A stretch of DNA of 6,818 nucleotides from Bacteroidales bacterium (lineage in GTDB: Bacteria > Bacteroidota > Bacteroidia > Bacteroidales > VadinHA17): assembly GCA_003155705.1 (NCBI GenBank), contig PMEC01000133.1, forward strand, positions 1 to 6,818. The letters are read 5' to 3'. The stretch's first letter is position 1. Each line of letters begins with the position of its first letter. The position numbers and the translations under genes were made by a program. Positions 1 through 6,302 of this stretch are shown piece after piece. The notes under the pieces are model-generated. The model saw nothing but the letters and a program-made list of their open reading frames with translations. It ran no database searches and was not told where the DNA came from.

Positions 1-788
1 ACATGAAGGTCGGGTTGTTCGGATTTTGCTTTTACTTTTGCCCTTACGACAATATTTTCACCGTTTAACAGCCTGTCTCTCAAATACTGAGCTTCTCTTG
101 GAGGGAGAAGAAAAGCGAAACCCGTTCCTTCACTGATCGTCATATTCGGGATCTGAATCGGATCTATCAGAGGTCTTGGGCTATAAAATGAAACAGTGCC
201 AAGAGCGCCGGCTTTCATCGCCATATTGTGCACCTGCCAAAGACTTCCTGAGGTCAGAATTATCTTTCCTTTGATTATTGAAGTATTATTTTCAAAAAAA
301 GACGGGAAACCTTCCCCTGCCCAGATCAACGGCGCTTTGACATCAGTAGTTGTACTTCCCTCAACCAGCATTGGTGGCAGATCTTCGAAATCTGCAATTT
401 TTGAAATTCCCGGACTTACTTCCCATAAAGAACCTTCAATACCTCGCCATGTGCTTGTTTTACCGAATTTTTCAATTTTATAATTTTCGAGACCATATTC
501 TTTCAGCTTTCCCAGAACATATTTACTTTCATCAGGAAGGTCCGTATATTCATCTTCTCTTCTTGGACGGTTATATCCTGCCATTTCAATAATATGATGC
601 ATGGCAAGATCTCCTGATGAAGCGCCGATTATTTCATCAATTACTTTTGAAGGAAGAAGAGTGTACTGATAATTAACAGGATATTGAGAATACAGTTTCC
701 CTGAGAACGTTATCATTGATATCAGGAAAATAAAAATGATTCTCACCCGGTTTTTCAACAATGCCGGCATATATAATTTAATTCTCAT
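1..788 (-). CDS. Secreted M28-family peptidase, N-terminal part with PA domain (cut by window edge)
   Basis: The frame is open from an ATG at 788-786 to the left edge, giving 262 complete codons with no stop; the gene continues outside the window. Residues 1-34 form a signal peptide (basic start, hydrophobic core RIIFIFLISMITF) with probable cleavage at LYS|Q35. Residues about 55-108 resemble the N-terminal helical part of M28 peptidases: a SSGDLA start, a YNRPRR turn, then LGKLKEYGL followed by a short strand. Residues about 150-205 look like a protease-associated (PA) domain, with GKIILTSGS, a helix, and GALGTVSFYSPRP. The zinc-binding catalytic domain would lie beyond the edge, so activity cannot be judged. 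It is 36 bp after the six-helix membrane gene and probably in its operon. No Shine-Dalgarno is visible; an in-frame Met at residue 7 is an alternative start. The M28 call rests on remembered family patterns. Confidence 0.75.
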   Translation of the reverse strand, partial: MRIKLYMPALLKNRVRIIFIFLISMITFSGKLYSQYPVNYQYTLLPSKVIDEIIGASSGDLAMHHIIEMAGYNRPRREDEYTDLPDESKYVLGKLKEYGLENYKIEKFGKTSTWRGIEGSLWEVSPGISKIADFEDLPPMLVEGSTTTDVKAPLIWAGEGFPSFFENNTSIIKGKIILTSGSLWQVHNMAMKAGALGTVSFYSPRPLIDPIQIPNMTISEGTGFAFLLPPREAQYLRDRLLNGENIVVRAKVKAKSEQPDLH

Positions 789-797
789 AATATAAGG

Positions 798-812
798 TCT
801 CTATTAAAGAGA
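798..812. repeat. Small perfect inverted repeat in the 36-bp gap before the M28 gene
   Basis: TCTCT and AGAGA form a 5-bp stem around a 5-nt A+T loop, 10 bp upstream of the M28 start. The stem is weak and no T-tract follows, so it is not a convincing terminator. It could slightly affect translation start, or be chance. The rest of this gap shows no recognisable promoter. Confidence 0.3.
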
Positions 813-824
813 AACATAAAAACT

Positions 825-1688
825 TTACACCGGATGATTCTCATACATGGCTGTGACACTGCCATATCTCCAGACACGCAATGATATTCTTAAGATAAAA
901 AGGAATTGAGAAAGGAGAAAAAGAAGAAATATTCCTCCTCCTGTCTGAGGTCCGTATCCTGAAATAAACTTCAGGACAAACCAGCCAAATAATGCCTGGA
1001 TCAGCATATTGATAAACATAACCGGATAAGATGAAAAGAAATGTTTGAAAGTTTGCCGGAAACCTACACCAATTGCTTTGAACCCGTCTGGTTTAGAAGA
1101 TGTTACCTGCCACACCCTTGCATAATCCACAACCAGAAGAAATATTGGAAGAAGGAAAACTGATATCAATCCCCCGATAATAACTGCTCTAAACCGTGCC
1201 CCCTCAGGAGATGAATCAGAAGAACCTGCAATACCAAGAGCAATACCGAAGATAAGAAGCAATGATGCCAGAACCATGATTGACATAATACCCGTTATCA
1301 ACAGAAAAGGCCAGAAACGGGTTCCTGCACTTCTGAAAAACTGCGCTGAAGAATACTTTTCTTCACCGTTTCTGAGGGTAGTAAAGAGCCCCCCGTTAAA
1401 AAATACATTAACAAGAAATCCTGACAAAACTAATAGTAAAATACCAGATACAGCAGCTGATAATATTGCAGGCAAATTTGTTCCGAAATCAGCAAGAACA
1501 TCAAAATTAATTCCATTCTTCAGCTTCTCGGTAATCATACTTAATCCAAGTACAGCGTCTATACTGCTTTTCATTGGAATTGCGACCAGACTCACAAGGA
1601 ATAATGTGGACAGCCATATCGCCAAAACACCTTTAATGGATTTTATTGAACGGACTGCTCCTGATATTATCGGGTAAATGATACTCAT
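825..1688 (-). CDS. Six-helix integral membrane protein of unknown function
   Basis: This is a 287-aa protein I cannot assign to a named family with confidence. Six hydrophobic segments are visible at about residues 21-39, 76-98, 125-152, 167-188, 219-243 and 251-269, with short charged loops and no signal peptide. The segment LLVVDYARVW at 184-193 resembles the DYAR-type motif of uncharacterised bacterial multi-helix proteins with DUF4013-like architecture; this is a similarity of style only. No catalytic motif is visible. The ATG at 1688-1686 is 11 bp after the M1 peptidase stop and has a purine-rich AAAAGAAT stretch just upstream, suggesting translational coupling with the peptidase. The C-terminus (…YENHPV) is polar. 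It may be a partner or transporter for the exopeptidase cluster, which is inference from position alone. Confidence 0.8.
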   Translation of the reverse strand: MSIIYPIISGAVRSIKSIKGVLAIWLSTLFLVSLVAIPMKSSIDAVLGLSMITEKLKNGINFDVLADFGTNLPAILSAAVSGILLLVLSGFLVNVFFNGGLFTTLRNGEEKYSSAQFFRSAGTRFWPFLLITGIMSIMVLASLLLIFGIALGIAGSSDSSPEGARFRAVIIGGLISVFLLPIFLLVVDYARVWQVTSSKPDGFKAIGVGFRQTFKHFFSSYPVMFINMLIQALFGWFVLKFISGYGPQTGGGIFLLFLLSQFLFILRISLRVWRYGSVTAMYENHPV

Positions 1689-1699
1689 AACATATTCTT

Positions 1700-3676
1700 T
1701 TACAGTGATATGATATTGATGAAGAATTGCATAAAAGAAATAAATTTGTTCGCGTAACGCCTGACGGGCTTCTTGTCGGGATTATCAGTCATAGAGTTGT
1801 TTATATAATTTACATCCATTTTAATTTTATAATCAGGATCAATCTTCACCCAATCAACCTTTCTTTTTCCAGTATATTTGAAGTCTTTAAATCTGCTCTT
1901 CCCGTCCCAGGTCTCAAGGATATGGTCCCCGTTATCAAAATGAACAAGAATCTCTTCAGGAAGCATTACTTCCCCGAGCCGTTCCAGTTGCACTGTAGCT
2001 TTAAATAATGTATCCTTTTCCCGGCCGCTTTTCTTAAACAGAATTGAATCCCCTGTATTTACGATACCTTTGAAATCTGTTATACTTGAATTAAAAAAAT
2101 TACTAACTTTATAATCACATATTCCTGTTCCGTATAAAGTCTGGTCAAAAAACCAGTTCATATCAGGTCCGAATTTATTTCCATTGATCCGTGGAACAAC
2201 CTCATTTACAATATTTACAAAATCCCTGCCTGAGGGATGTTTAAAAGCCCACTTCCTGTAATATTCTTTGAAAATCTCATTTGTAGTTTCCTCTCCTACA
2301 ATTCCCATTAAAGTGTAAAGCCATGTTGCAGTCTTCATGTAAGACATAAGTCCGTATGTCCTGTGAGGGTAATTCCATGAATATTCAGCATTACTGACAA
2401 CCTGCCTGTTCCCTGAAAGAACGTATTCCATTCTTGCCATTGTTTCATCTGACACCTTCAGGAAAGGATGATCCAGCATTCCAGCATCCGGTCCATAATA
2501 ATGGTCGAGGATCCGTTCTTCCCAGAATGAATTGACTCCCTCATCGAGCCATGGTTCCTCAAATTCATTACTTGCCAGTATCCCCATAAAATAGGCATGG
2601 CCGAATTCGTGAATAGTTACCATCTCAGGAAATTTGAAGTATTCTGGCATCCAGTAAGCTGATTCAGAGGTAAATATAGTAGTGTACTCCATACCTCCCG
2701 AGCCGTTGCCTTTTTTAGGTGGGTCAACAATAGTTATGTATGGCCAGGGATATGGACCGACATTTTTGTCAAAATATTCAAGTGCATATTTCACTGCAGT
2801 AAATTGACGATCAACCTGTTCAGATCTATCCTTTGGTAAAAGAAGAGTTATCTTTACATGCTTCCATTGATCCATATAAACTGCAAATCCCGGCCAGGCG
2901 GTCCATGCAAAATCTACAATGTCTTCTGCCCTCCAGGTTTGTGTCTTCTTCTTTTCACCTTCCCCCTTTTCATCAAGAAGGATTCCTCCTGTTCCTATAA
3001 CATATTCCTTTGGAACAGTGATTTTTACATCATAAACACTATGATTGGAAAAGAACTCGGAATTATAGTGAAACTGATGACAATTCCAGCCTCCCTTTAC
3101 AGCATATCTCATACCGGCAGGCTCATAAACACCAAATTTTGGAAACCATTGTCCGACAAAGAAAAAATCATCCTTAAAACCGGTACGGTGAGTAAGAGTT
3201 GGTAACTTTGAAACAAAACTGACTTTTATAAATACAGTGTCCCCGGGTTTGGCAGCTTCCGGAAGTGGCACATCCAGCACAGTCATATCATCAGGATTAT
3301 TATCATCAGGAGATATATATTTCATAATTGATTTAAGATCATTCCCCTTTCTATCAGTCATGGATTTGATTTTGACCCATCCGTAATCAATCTCCTCTGT
3401 TCCGGGAGAACCGTCTGATTCTTTATAGAAAGTCGATTTATTGCTGCTGAAAGCATTCAGGTACATATGAAGCTGAATATCAGGAACAACATCAGAAGAT
3501 GGATTGACCCAGAAAGCATCCATTGTACCACTAACTGTCTTAGCTACCGGATCAAGTTCAACTTCCAGTTTATAATTGGTAATACGCTGACTAAGCGGTT
3601 TGGGATTTATAATCTGTGGATAAAGGAGTTGCAGAACATAAAATAGTCCTGATAATACCATAATGACTTTTTTCAT
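1700..3676 (-). CDS. Secreted M1-family zinc metallopeptidase (aminopeptidase-like)
   Basis: This 658-aa protein belongs to the M1 (gluzincin) family. HEFGH at residues 356-360 and E379 in WLDEG, exactly 18 residues after the second histidine, give the zinc site HExxH-x18-E. GGMEY at 327-331 occupies the place of the GxMEN exopeptidase motif, with Tyr for the usual Asn. Y446 (YMKTATWLYTL) matches the family's transition-state tyrosine. Residues 1-20 are a signal peptide, probably cleaved at YP|Q21, so it acts outside the cytoplasm. Residues about 30-270 are the β-rich N-terminal domain, about 285-520 the catalytic domain, and about 530-620 a small β domain. The tail (NKFISFMQFFINIISL) is hydrophobic. 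No secretion-type C-terminal sorting domain was recognised. The start is 23 bp after the small secreted protein, without a clear Shine-Dalgarno. The family call is strong; substrate is unknown. Confidence 0.93.
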   Translation of the reverse strand: MKKVIMVLSGLFYVLQLLYPQIINPKPLSQRITNYKLEVELDPVAKTVSGTMDAFWVNPSSDVVPDIQLHMYLNAFSSNKSTFYKESDGSPGTEEIDYGWVKIKSMTDRKGNDLKSIMKYISPDDNNPDDMTVLDVPLPEAAKPGDTVFIKVSFVSKLPTLTHRTGFKDDFFFVGQWFPKFGVYEPAGMRYAVKGGWNCHQFHYNSEFFSNHSVYDVKITVPKEYVIGTGGILLDEKGEGEKKKTQTWRAEDIVDFAWTAWPGFAVYMDQWKHVKITLLLPKDRSEQVDRQFTAVKYALEYFDKNVGPYPWPYITIVDPPKKGNGSGGMEYTTIFTSESAYWMPEYFKFPEMVTIHEFGHAYFMGILASNEFEEPWLDEGVNSFWEERILDHYYGPDAGMLDHPFLKVSDETMARMEYVLSGNRQVVSNAEYSWNYPHRTYGLMSYMKTATWLYTLMGIVGEETTNEIFKEYYRKWAFKHPSGRDFVNIVNEVVPRINGNKFGPDMNWFFDQTLYGTGICDYKVSNFFNSSITDFKGIVNTGDSILFKKSGREKDTLFKATVQLERLGEVMLPEEILVHFDNGDHILETWDGKSRFKDFKYTGKRKVDWVKIDPDYKIKMDVNYINNSMTDNPDKKPVRRYANKFISFMQFFINIISL

Positions 3677-3699
3677 ACGGAGAATAAGCTAAGGAAGTA

Positions 3700-4086
3700 C
3701 TATTCTTTCTTAATTTCCTTTGTTAGAAAAAGAGGCACAACACCTTTTGTGTATATTGCTTTTCCATTCATTTTTGTTTTATCCTCGTATTTCAGTTTCA
3801 CTGCAACATCCTGACCTTCAATAAATACGTTGAAATAGAGAGTGTCATTTTCAAATCTGACCCTATCGCCAATAAATTTATTTTCGCCAACAGAGAATGT
3901 CATCGTTGCAGAATATTTCTTTTCTGAATATCCTACCTCAATAGTCCCGGCAGTATAACCTTCGGGTGCATAAGGCGCTGCAAAAAGCCATTTCCCCACC
4001 GGGTCTTTCTTTTCGTTTGATGGTTGTCCGGAGATTAACGAAGAACTTATTAGCAAAAGTAAGACCACGTATGTAACTATTTTCAT
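3700..4086 (-). CDS. Small secreted β-rich protein of unknown function
   Basis: This 128-aa protein has a clear signal peptide (MKIVTYVVLLLLISSSLISG, probable cleavage before Q21) and no lipobox cysteine; the mature chain of about 108 residues has no cysteine. It starts with DPVGKWLFAAPYAPEGY and continues with alternating strands (GTIEVGY, YSATMTF, DTLYFNVFI, DVAVKLKYED), ending in FLTKEIKKE. This pattern suggests a compact β-barrel or sandwich, similar in style to short lipocalin-like or periplasmic binding folds of Bacteroidota, but I do not recognise the family. It is the first gene of the left cluster, after a 171-bp gap, and lies 23 bp before the M1 peptidase. A role as an accessory or substrate-binding partner is inference from position only. 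The start is the first ATG after an A+T-rich leader without a Shine-Dalgarno. Confidence 0.75.
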   Translation of the reverse strand: MKIVTYVVLLLLISSSLISGQPSNEKKDPVGKWLFAAPYAPEGYTAGTIEVGYSEKKYSATMTFSVGENKFIGDRVRFENDTLYFNVFIEGQDVAVKLKYEDKTKMNGKAIYTKGVVPLFLTKEIKKE

Positions 4087-4134
4087 ATCAATAATTTAGA
4101 TTAATTAATAATTAAAACATTTTACAATAAATAT

Positions 4135-4164
4135 AGTGTTTTTCATTTAATTTTGAAAAACACT
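4135..4164. promoter_or_regulatory. Perfect 11-bp inverted repeat in the gap between the two clusters
   Basis: AGTGTTTTTCA and TGAAAAACACT form an 11-bp perfect stem around an 8-nt loop (TTTAATTT). It lies 94 bp after the rhodanese stop and about 49 bp before the start of the small secreted protein, in a 171-bp A+T-rich gap. On the minus strand it is followed by TATATTTATTG, which is only moderately T-rich and partly resembles a Bacteroidota -7 element (TAnnTTTG). It may be a weak terminator for the sulfur module, an operator for the left cluster, or both. The stem is A+T-rich and carries no clear uridine tract, so the terminator reading is uncertain. The remainder of the gap shows no other recognisable element. 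Confidence 0.5.
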
Positions 4165-4257
4165 TCTAATAAGATTTTTAATAAATTCCCGATTGAAACT
4201 ATTCGCGTTTCAGGTGGAATGTAAGTTCAAAAGGAAAGAAGAAAGCAGATTTATCCA

Positions 4258-4881
4258 TCAGCAACCGCCTGATACTTTTTTCTTTTTTGGAACAGCCTGA
4301 ACAGCAGGTTTGGATGATTCAGTGCTCTGATTTTGATTAGTTTGTACAGTCAGACCACCTCCAAGTGCTTTACCTGCACTAAGTCGAAAATCATATTTTG
4401 CAAACTCTTCATCTGGACTTGTTGATGCTGGTTTCTTTGGGTCCAGTATTGCATCAAACCAATAGTTCAATCCACCTTCGAGTACAAAATTGTTTTTATA
4501 ACCAAGCTGCCTGGTCACCATCCAGGCTTCATTAGCGGTAATAGTACCATTTGAATAGAAAATATTCATTTTAACATCCTGATTAAGTATATCAGCATAT
4601 TTGTCTGAAAGCAAGTCAGATACAGGAATGTTTATTGCCCCTGGAAGGCTGAATTTTTCAAAATCATCCTGACTTCTGACATCGATGAGACGGAATGAAG
4701 GATCTTTTTTAATAATCATATCAGCAACAGCTTCAGGAGCAATGTACTGAGTCCGCGTATTTGCTTCACCAAGCAACTGATCTGCTGTCAGTTTATAGGG
4801 TTTCGTTTTATTCTGAGGAACAGCAGCGATGATAAGTCCCATCGGAACTATGAACAGTGCTAAAAGTTTAAGTGGTTTCAT
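4258..4881 (-). CDS. Exported rhodanese-fold protein lacking the catalytic cysteine, with a C-terminal cysteine tail
   Basis: This 207-aa protein starts with a signal peptide or anchor (residues 1-22, possible cleavage at VP|Q23). Residues about 46-145 match the rhodanese fold: FRLIDVRSQDDFEKFSLPGAINIP at 63-86 contains the IDVR and GAxNIP motifs, and FVLEGGLNYW at 132-141 is the typical end strand and turn. The active-site loop is SNGTIT at 110-115, where active members have CxxGxR; serine replaces cysteine with no gap in the alignment. From about 148 a proline-, serine- and glutamine-rich linker leads to KKKKVSGGC. Cys207, the last residue, is the only cysteine. It follows two half-size YeeE/YedE sulfur transporters by 114 bp, so a sulfur-binding or sulfur-delivery role is likely. 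It should not be called an active sulfurtransferase from sequence. The start ATG has no clear Shine-Dalgarno. Confidence 0.88.
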   Translation of the reverse strand: MKPLKLLALFIVPMGLIIAAVPQNKTKPYKLTADQLLGEANTRTQYIAPEAVADMIIKKDPSFRLIDVRSQDDFEKFSLPGAINIPVSDLLSDKYADILNQDVKMNIFYSNGTITANEAWMVTRQLGYKNNFVLEGGLNYWFDAILDPKKPASTSPDEEFAKYDFRLSAGKALGGGLTVQTNQNQSTESSKPAVQAVPKKKKVSGGC

Positions 4882-4917
4882 GGTATGTTTATTAAAGTTT
4901 GTAACAAGTCTAAATGT

Positions 4918-4953
4918 GCTTTAGAGGCTCCAGATGCTTTAAAGGCTTTATTC
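4918..4953. repeat. Degenerate 9-bp tandem array upstream of the rhodanese gene
   Basis: There are four units of 9 bp: GCTTTAGAG, GCTCCAGAT, GCTTTAAAG, GCTTTATTC. The array ends 37 bp before the rhodanese start (at 4881) and is separated by 7 bp from a second 9-bp array in the same gap. Positions 4922-4947 are also partly complementary to 4960-4985 (20 of 26 positions), so the two arrays together could fold into an imperfect hairpin with a 12-nt loop. Confidence 0.7.
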
Positions 4954-4960
4954 TTATACA

Positions 4961-4996
4961 ACCTTTACAGCCTCTCATGCCTCTATCGCCTTCTTC
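4961..4996. repeat. Degenerate 9-bp tandem array overlapping the stop codon of the 196-aa YeeE gene
   Basis: There are four units of 9 bp: ACCTTTACA, GCCTCTCAT, GCCTCTATC, GCCTTCTTC. The last base belongs to the TAG stop of the gene at 4996-5586. Read on the coding strand, the units carry a RAGGC-type core every 9 bases immediately after the stop. Confidence 0.7.
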
Positions 4997-5586
4997 TAAT
5001 ACTCCTCTCTCGGAAATTTCTTTTCAGCCCATTCCGCTACCCAGAACATGGAAAGAGCAATAATTATAAGAAGGAAGGCAAAAACCCCGTCAGAAAGACC
5101 CAGTGTCTGGCTGATCTTTGGTGAACCAAGGAATTTGGCCATATACATTCCATCCCAAAGGTTATACCCCAGGCCGAAGATAAGTACACCAATAAATAAT
5201 CCTCCGATGAAGACTAACGCATCAAGTTTACCTATTGATGCACCACAGAAACTTGTTCCCGGACAATATCCTCCTATGATAAATCCTGCACCCATTATTA
5301 TTCCACCGACTATAGCTGATGTCAGGTATGTAGGATTGATATAAACTAGGCTTAGGTCTATCCAGCCGAAAAGGCTGAAGAAAAGGAGTCCGAGCATAGC
5401 TGTAATTGCTGCTGTGAAAAATACCTTAAGAACAACAGTATCATAGCCATAGAACACACCTGCAAGTTTTCTGCTCGATGAAAACCCACTTTGTTCAAGC
5501 ACAAAGCCAAACCCGATTCCGATTATAAAAGCCAGGAAAAGGTTTGTATTTTCTGATATTAATTCGTTGACTGATAATGGTCCCAT
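4996..5586 (-). CDS. YeeE/YedE-family membrane protein, half-size, GYCPGTSFCG type
   Basis: This 196-aa membrane protein is one half of a YeeE/YedE (PF04143-type) sulfur transporter, a family whose full-length member TsuA moves thiosulfate across the membrane. Five hydrophobic segments appear at about 16-33, 49-73, 88-106, 121-141 and 167-186. FGFVLEQSGFSSSRK at 26-40 and GGYCPGTSFCGASIGKLDA at 105-123 are the family signatures; C108 and C114 are its only cysteines and the likely sulfur-handling residues. The length fits the two-subunit arrangement (PmpA/PmpB-like) rather than the fused transporter of about 330-350 aa. It starts 95 bp after the partner half and precedes an exported rhodanese-fold gene. 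An octamer repeat array ends 6 bp upstream of the start codon, in the ribosome-binding region. Substrate is inferred from family, not shown. Confidence 0.9.
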   Translation of the reverse strand: MGPLSVNELISENTNLFLAFIIGIGFGFVLEQSGFSSSRKLAGVFYGYDTVVLKVFFTAAITAMLGLLFFSLFGWIDLSLVYINPTYLTSAIVGGIIMGAGFIIGGYCPGTSFCGASIGKLDALVFIGGLFIGVLIFGLGYNLWDGMYMAKFLGSPKISQTLGLSDGVFAFLLIIIALSMFWVAEWAEKKFPREEY

Positions 5587-5592
5587 ATTTTT

Positions 5593-5632
5593 AGTCTTTA
5601 AGTCTTAATGTCTGATTGTCTGATTGTCTTAG
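5593..5632. repeat. Degenerate 8-bp tandem array next to the start of the 196-aa YeeE gene
   Basis: There are five units of 8 bp: AGTCTTTA, AGTCTTAA, TGTCTGAT, TGTCTGAT, TGTCTTAG. The consensus on the coding strand is an AGAC core every 8 bases. The array ends 6 bp before the start codon at 5586, where a ribosome would bind. Confidence 0.75.
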
Positions 5633-5642
5633 TAATTATAAA

Positions 5643-5681
5643 GCCTTTATGCCTTTGCGCCTTTGTGCCATTTGGCCGTTT
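5643..5681. repeat. Degenerate 8-bp tandem array adjoining the stop of the 173-aa YeeE gene
   Basis: Four full units (GCCTTTAT, GCCTTTGC, GCCTTTGT, GCCATTTG) are followed by a 7-bp partial unit GCCGTTT that touches the TAA stop at 5682-5684. On the coding strand the units read as AAAGGC-type cores every 8 bases immediately after the stop. The array is separated by 10 bp from the other octamer array in this gap. Confidence 0.75.
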
Positions 5682-6203
5682 TTAGATCCAGTTTTTCCTG
5701 AAGATATATGCAAGGGCATATGCTGTTCCGAAGATGGCCATCATTGTAATGAATCCACCGAGAGACAATACTGCCATTCCGCTTAATGCTGCTCCACTGG
5801 TACAGCCTCTGCCTAATTGCGATCCAAAGCCAAAAAGTACACCACCTGTCAATGCGAGTATAAGTCGTTTACGGGAGGTAATTTTAGGTGAATGTTCAAC
5901 CTTTAATTTCAATCTCCCCGCAAGAGCACCCGAAAGAAATCCGCCTACAAGAACGCCAGTCATTTCAAAAACAAGCCAGGTTTTCATTGGATTACCCGGA
6001 TGTTCCTCTCTGAATTCTTTTATAAATCCTGATTTTTCTGATGCTGCGGGAGCAATGACAGTTTCTGCTGTCACTAATGTGCTCTTTATTGCACCGCTAG
6101 CACCCAGACCTCTGCCAGAAACAAAATTTGCAGCCAGCAGAACTAATCCTAATAATACCCCACCGACATAAGGGTTAAGGTACTTTGTCTTTTGTGTTTC
6201 CAT
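5682..6203 (-). CDS. YeeE/YedE-family membrane protein, half-size, GRGCTSG type
   Basis: This 173-aa membrane protein is the partner half of a YeeE/YedE sulfur-transporter pair. Hydrophobic segments lie at about 12-28, 77-97, 112-128 and 143-167. GSQLGRGCTSGAALSGMA at 127-144 is the family signature, with C134 its only cysteine. An echo of the motif, SGRGLGASGA at 29-38, lacks the cysteine, consistent with the internal pseudo-symmetry of the family. A hydrophilic loop at about 52-74 (EKSGFIKEFREEHPGNP) lies between segments 1 and 2. The start is the first ATG; a stop codon closes the frame upstream. An AGGAG lies about 35 nt upstream, too far to serve this start. The gene follows the NrfD gene by 126 bp and precedes the other half by 95 bp; both halves are likely needed together. 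Confidence 0.9.
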   Translation of the reverse strand: METQKTKYLNPYVGGVLLGLVLLAANFVSGRGLGASGAIKSTLVTAETVIAPAASEKSGFIKEFREEHPGNPMKTWLVFEMTGVLVGGFLSGALAGRLKLKVEHSPKITSRKRLILALTGGVLFGFGSQLGRGCTSGAALSGMAVLSLGGFITMMAIFGTAYALAYIFRKNWI

Positions 6204-6256
6204 TGATTTAACTATATTTTATTCTTAACTTAATATTTTCTCCTGTTTTATTAGAA

Positions 6257-6294
6257 GGCTTCGGGCTTCGGGCTTCAGGCTTCAGGCTTCAGGC
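6257..6294. repeat. Degenerate 7-bp tandem array between the NrfD and 173-aa YeeE genes
   Basis: Five tandem units (GGCTTCG twice, then GGCTTCA three times) are followed by a partial GGC. The array lies 54 bp upstream of the start of the 173-aa gene. The intervening 6204-6256 is A+T-rich with no clear promoter. The array is roughly inverted relative to the second 7-bp array at 6303-6330. Confidence 0.85.
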
Positions 6295-6302
6295 CAAACC
6301 TT

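Noticed and set aside
196..592. Two overlapping plus-strand reading frames
   Set aside because: They are antisense to the M28 gene, whose frame is continuous from 788 to the left edge with a signal peptide and PA-domain pattern.
1276..1677. Plus-strand reading frame of about 133 codons
   Set aside because: It lies wholly antisense to the six-helix membrane gene, has no start context, and its translation shows no family pattern; it is a mirror of the real gene.
1700..1790. Type IX secretion sorting domain at the M1 C-terminus
   Set aside because: The tail is short and hydrophobic and lacks the β-rich sorting domain with a terminal basic strand.
4258..4881. Calling the rhodanese an active thiosulfate sulfurtransferase
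   Set aside because: The catalytic cysteine position is serine and there is no other cysteine in the fold.
5734..6171. Plus-strand reading frame of about 145 codons
   Set aside because: It is antisense to the clear YeeE/YedE gene and is proline- and asparagine-rich, as expected for the complement of a membrane protein.
6236..6250. AGGAG on the minus strand as ribosome-binding site of the 173-aa YeeE gene
   Set aside because: It is about 35 nt from the only possible start; a stop codon lies between them in frame, and no alternative start uses it.
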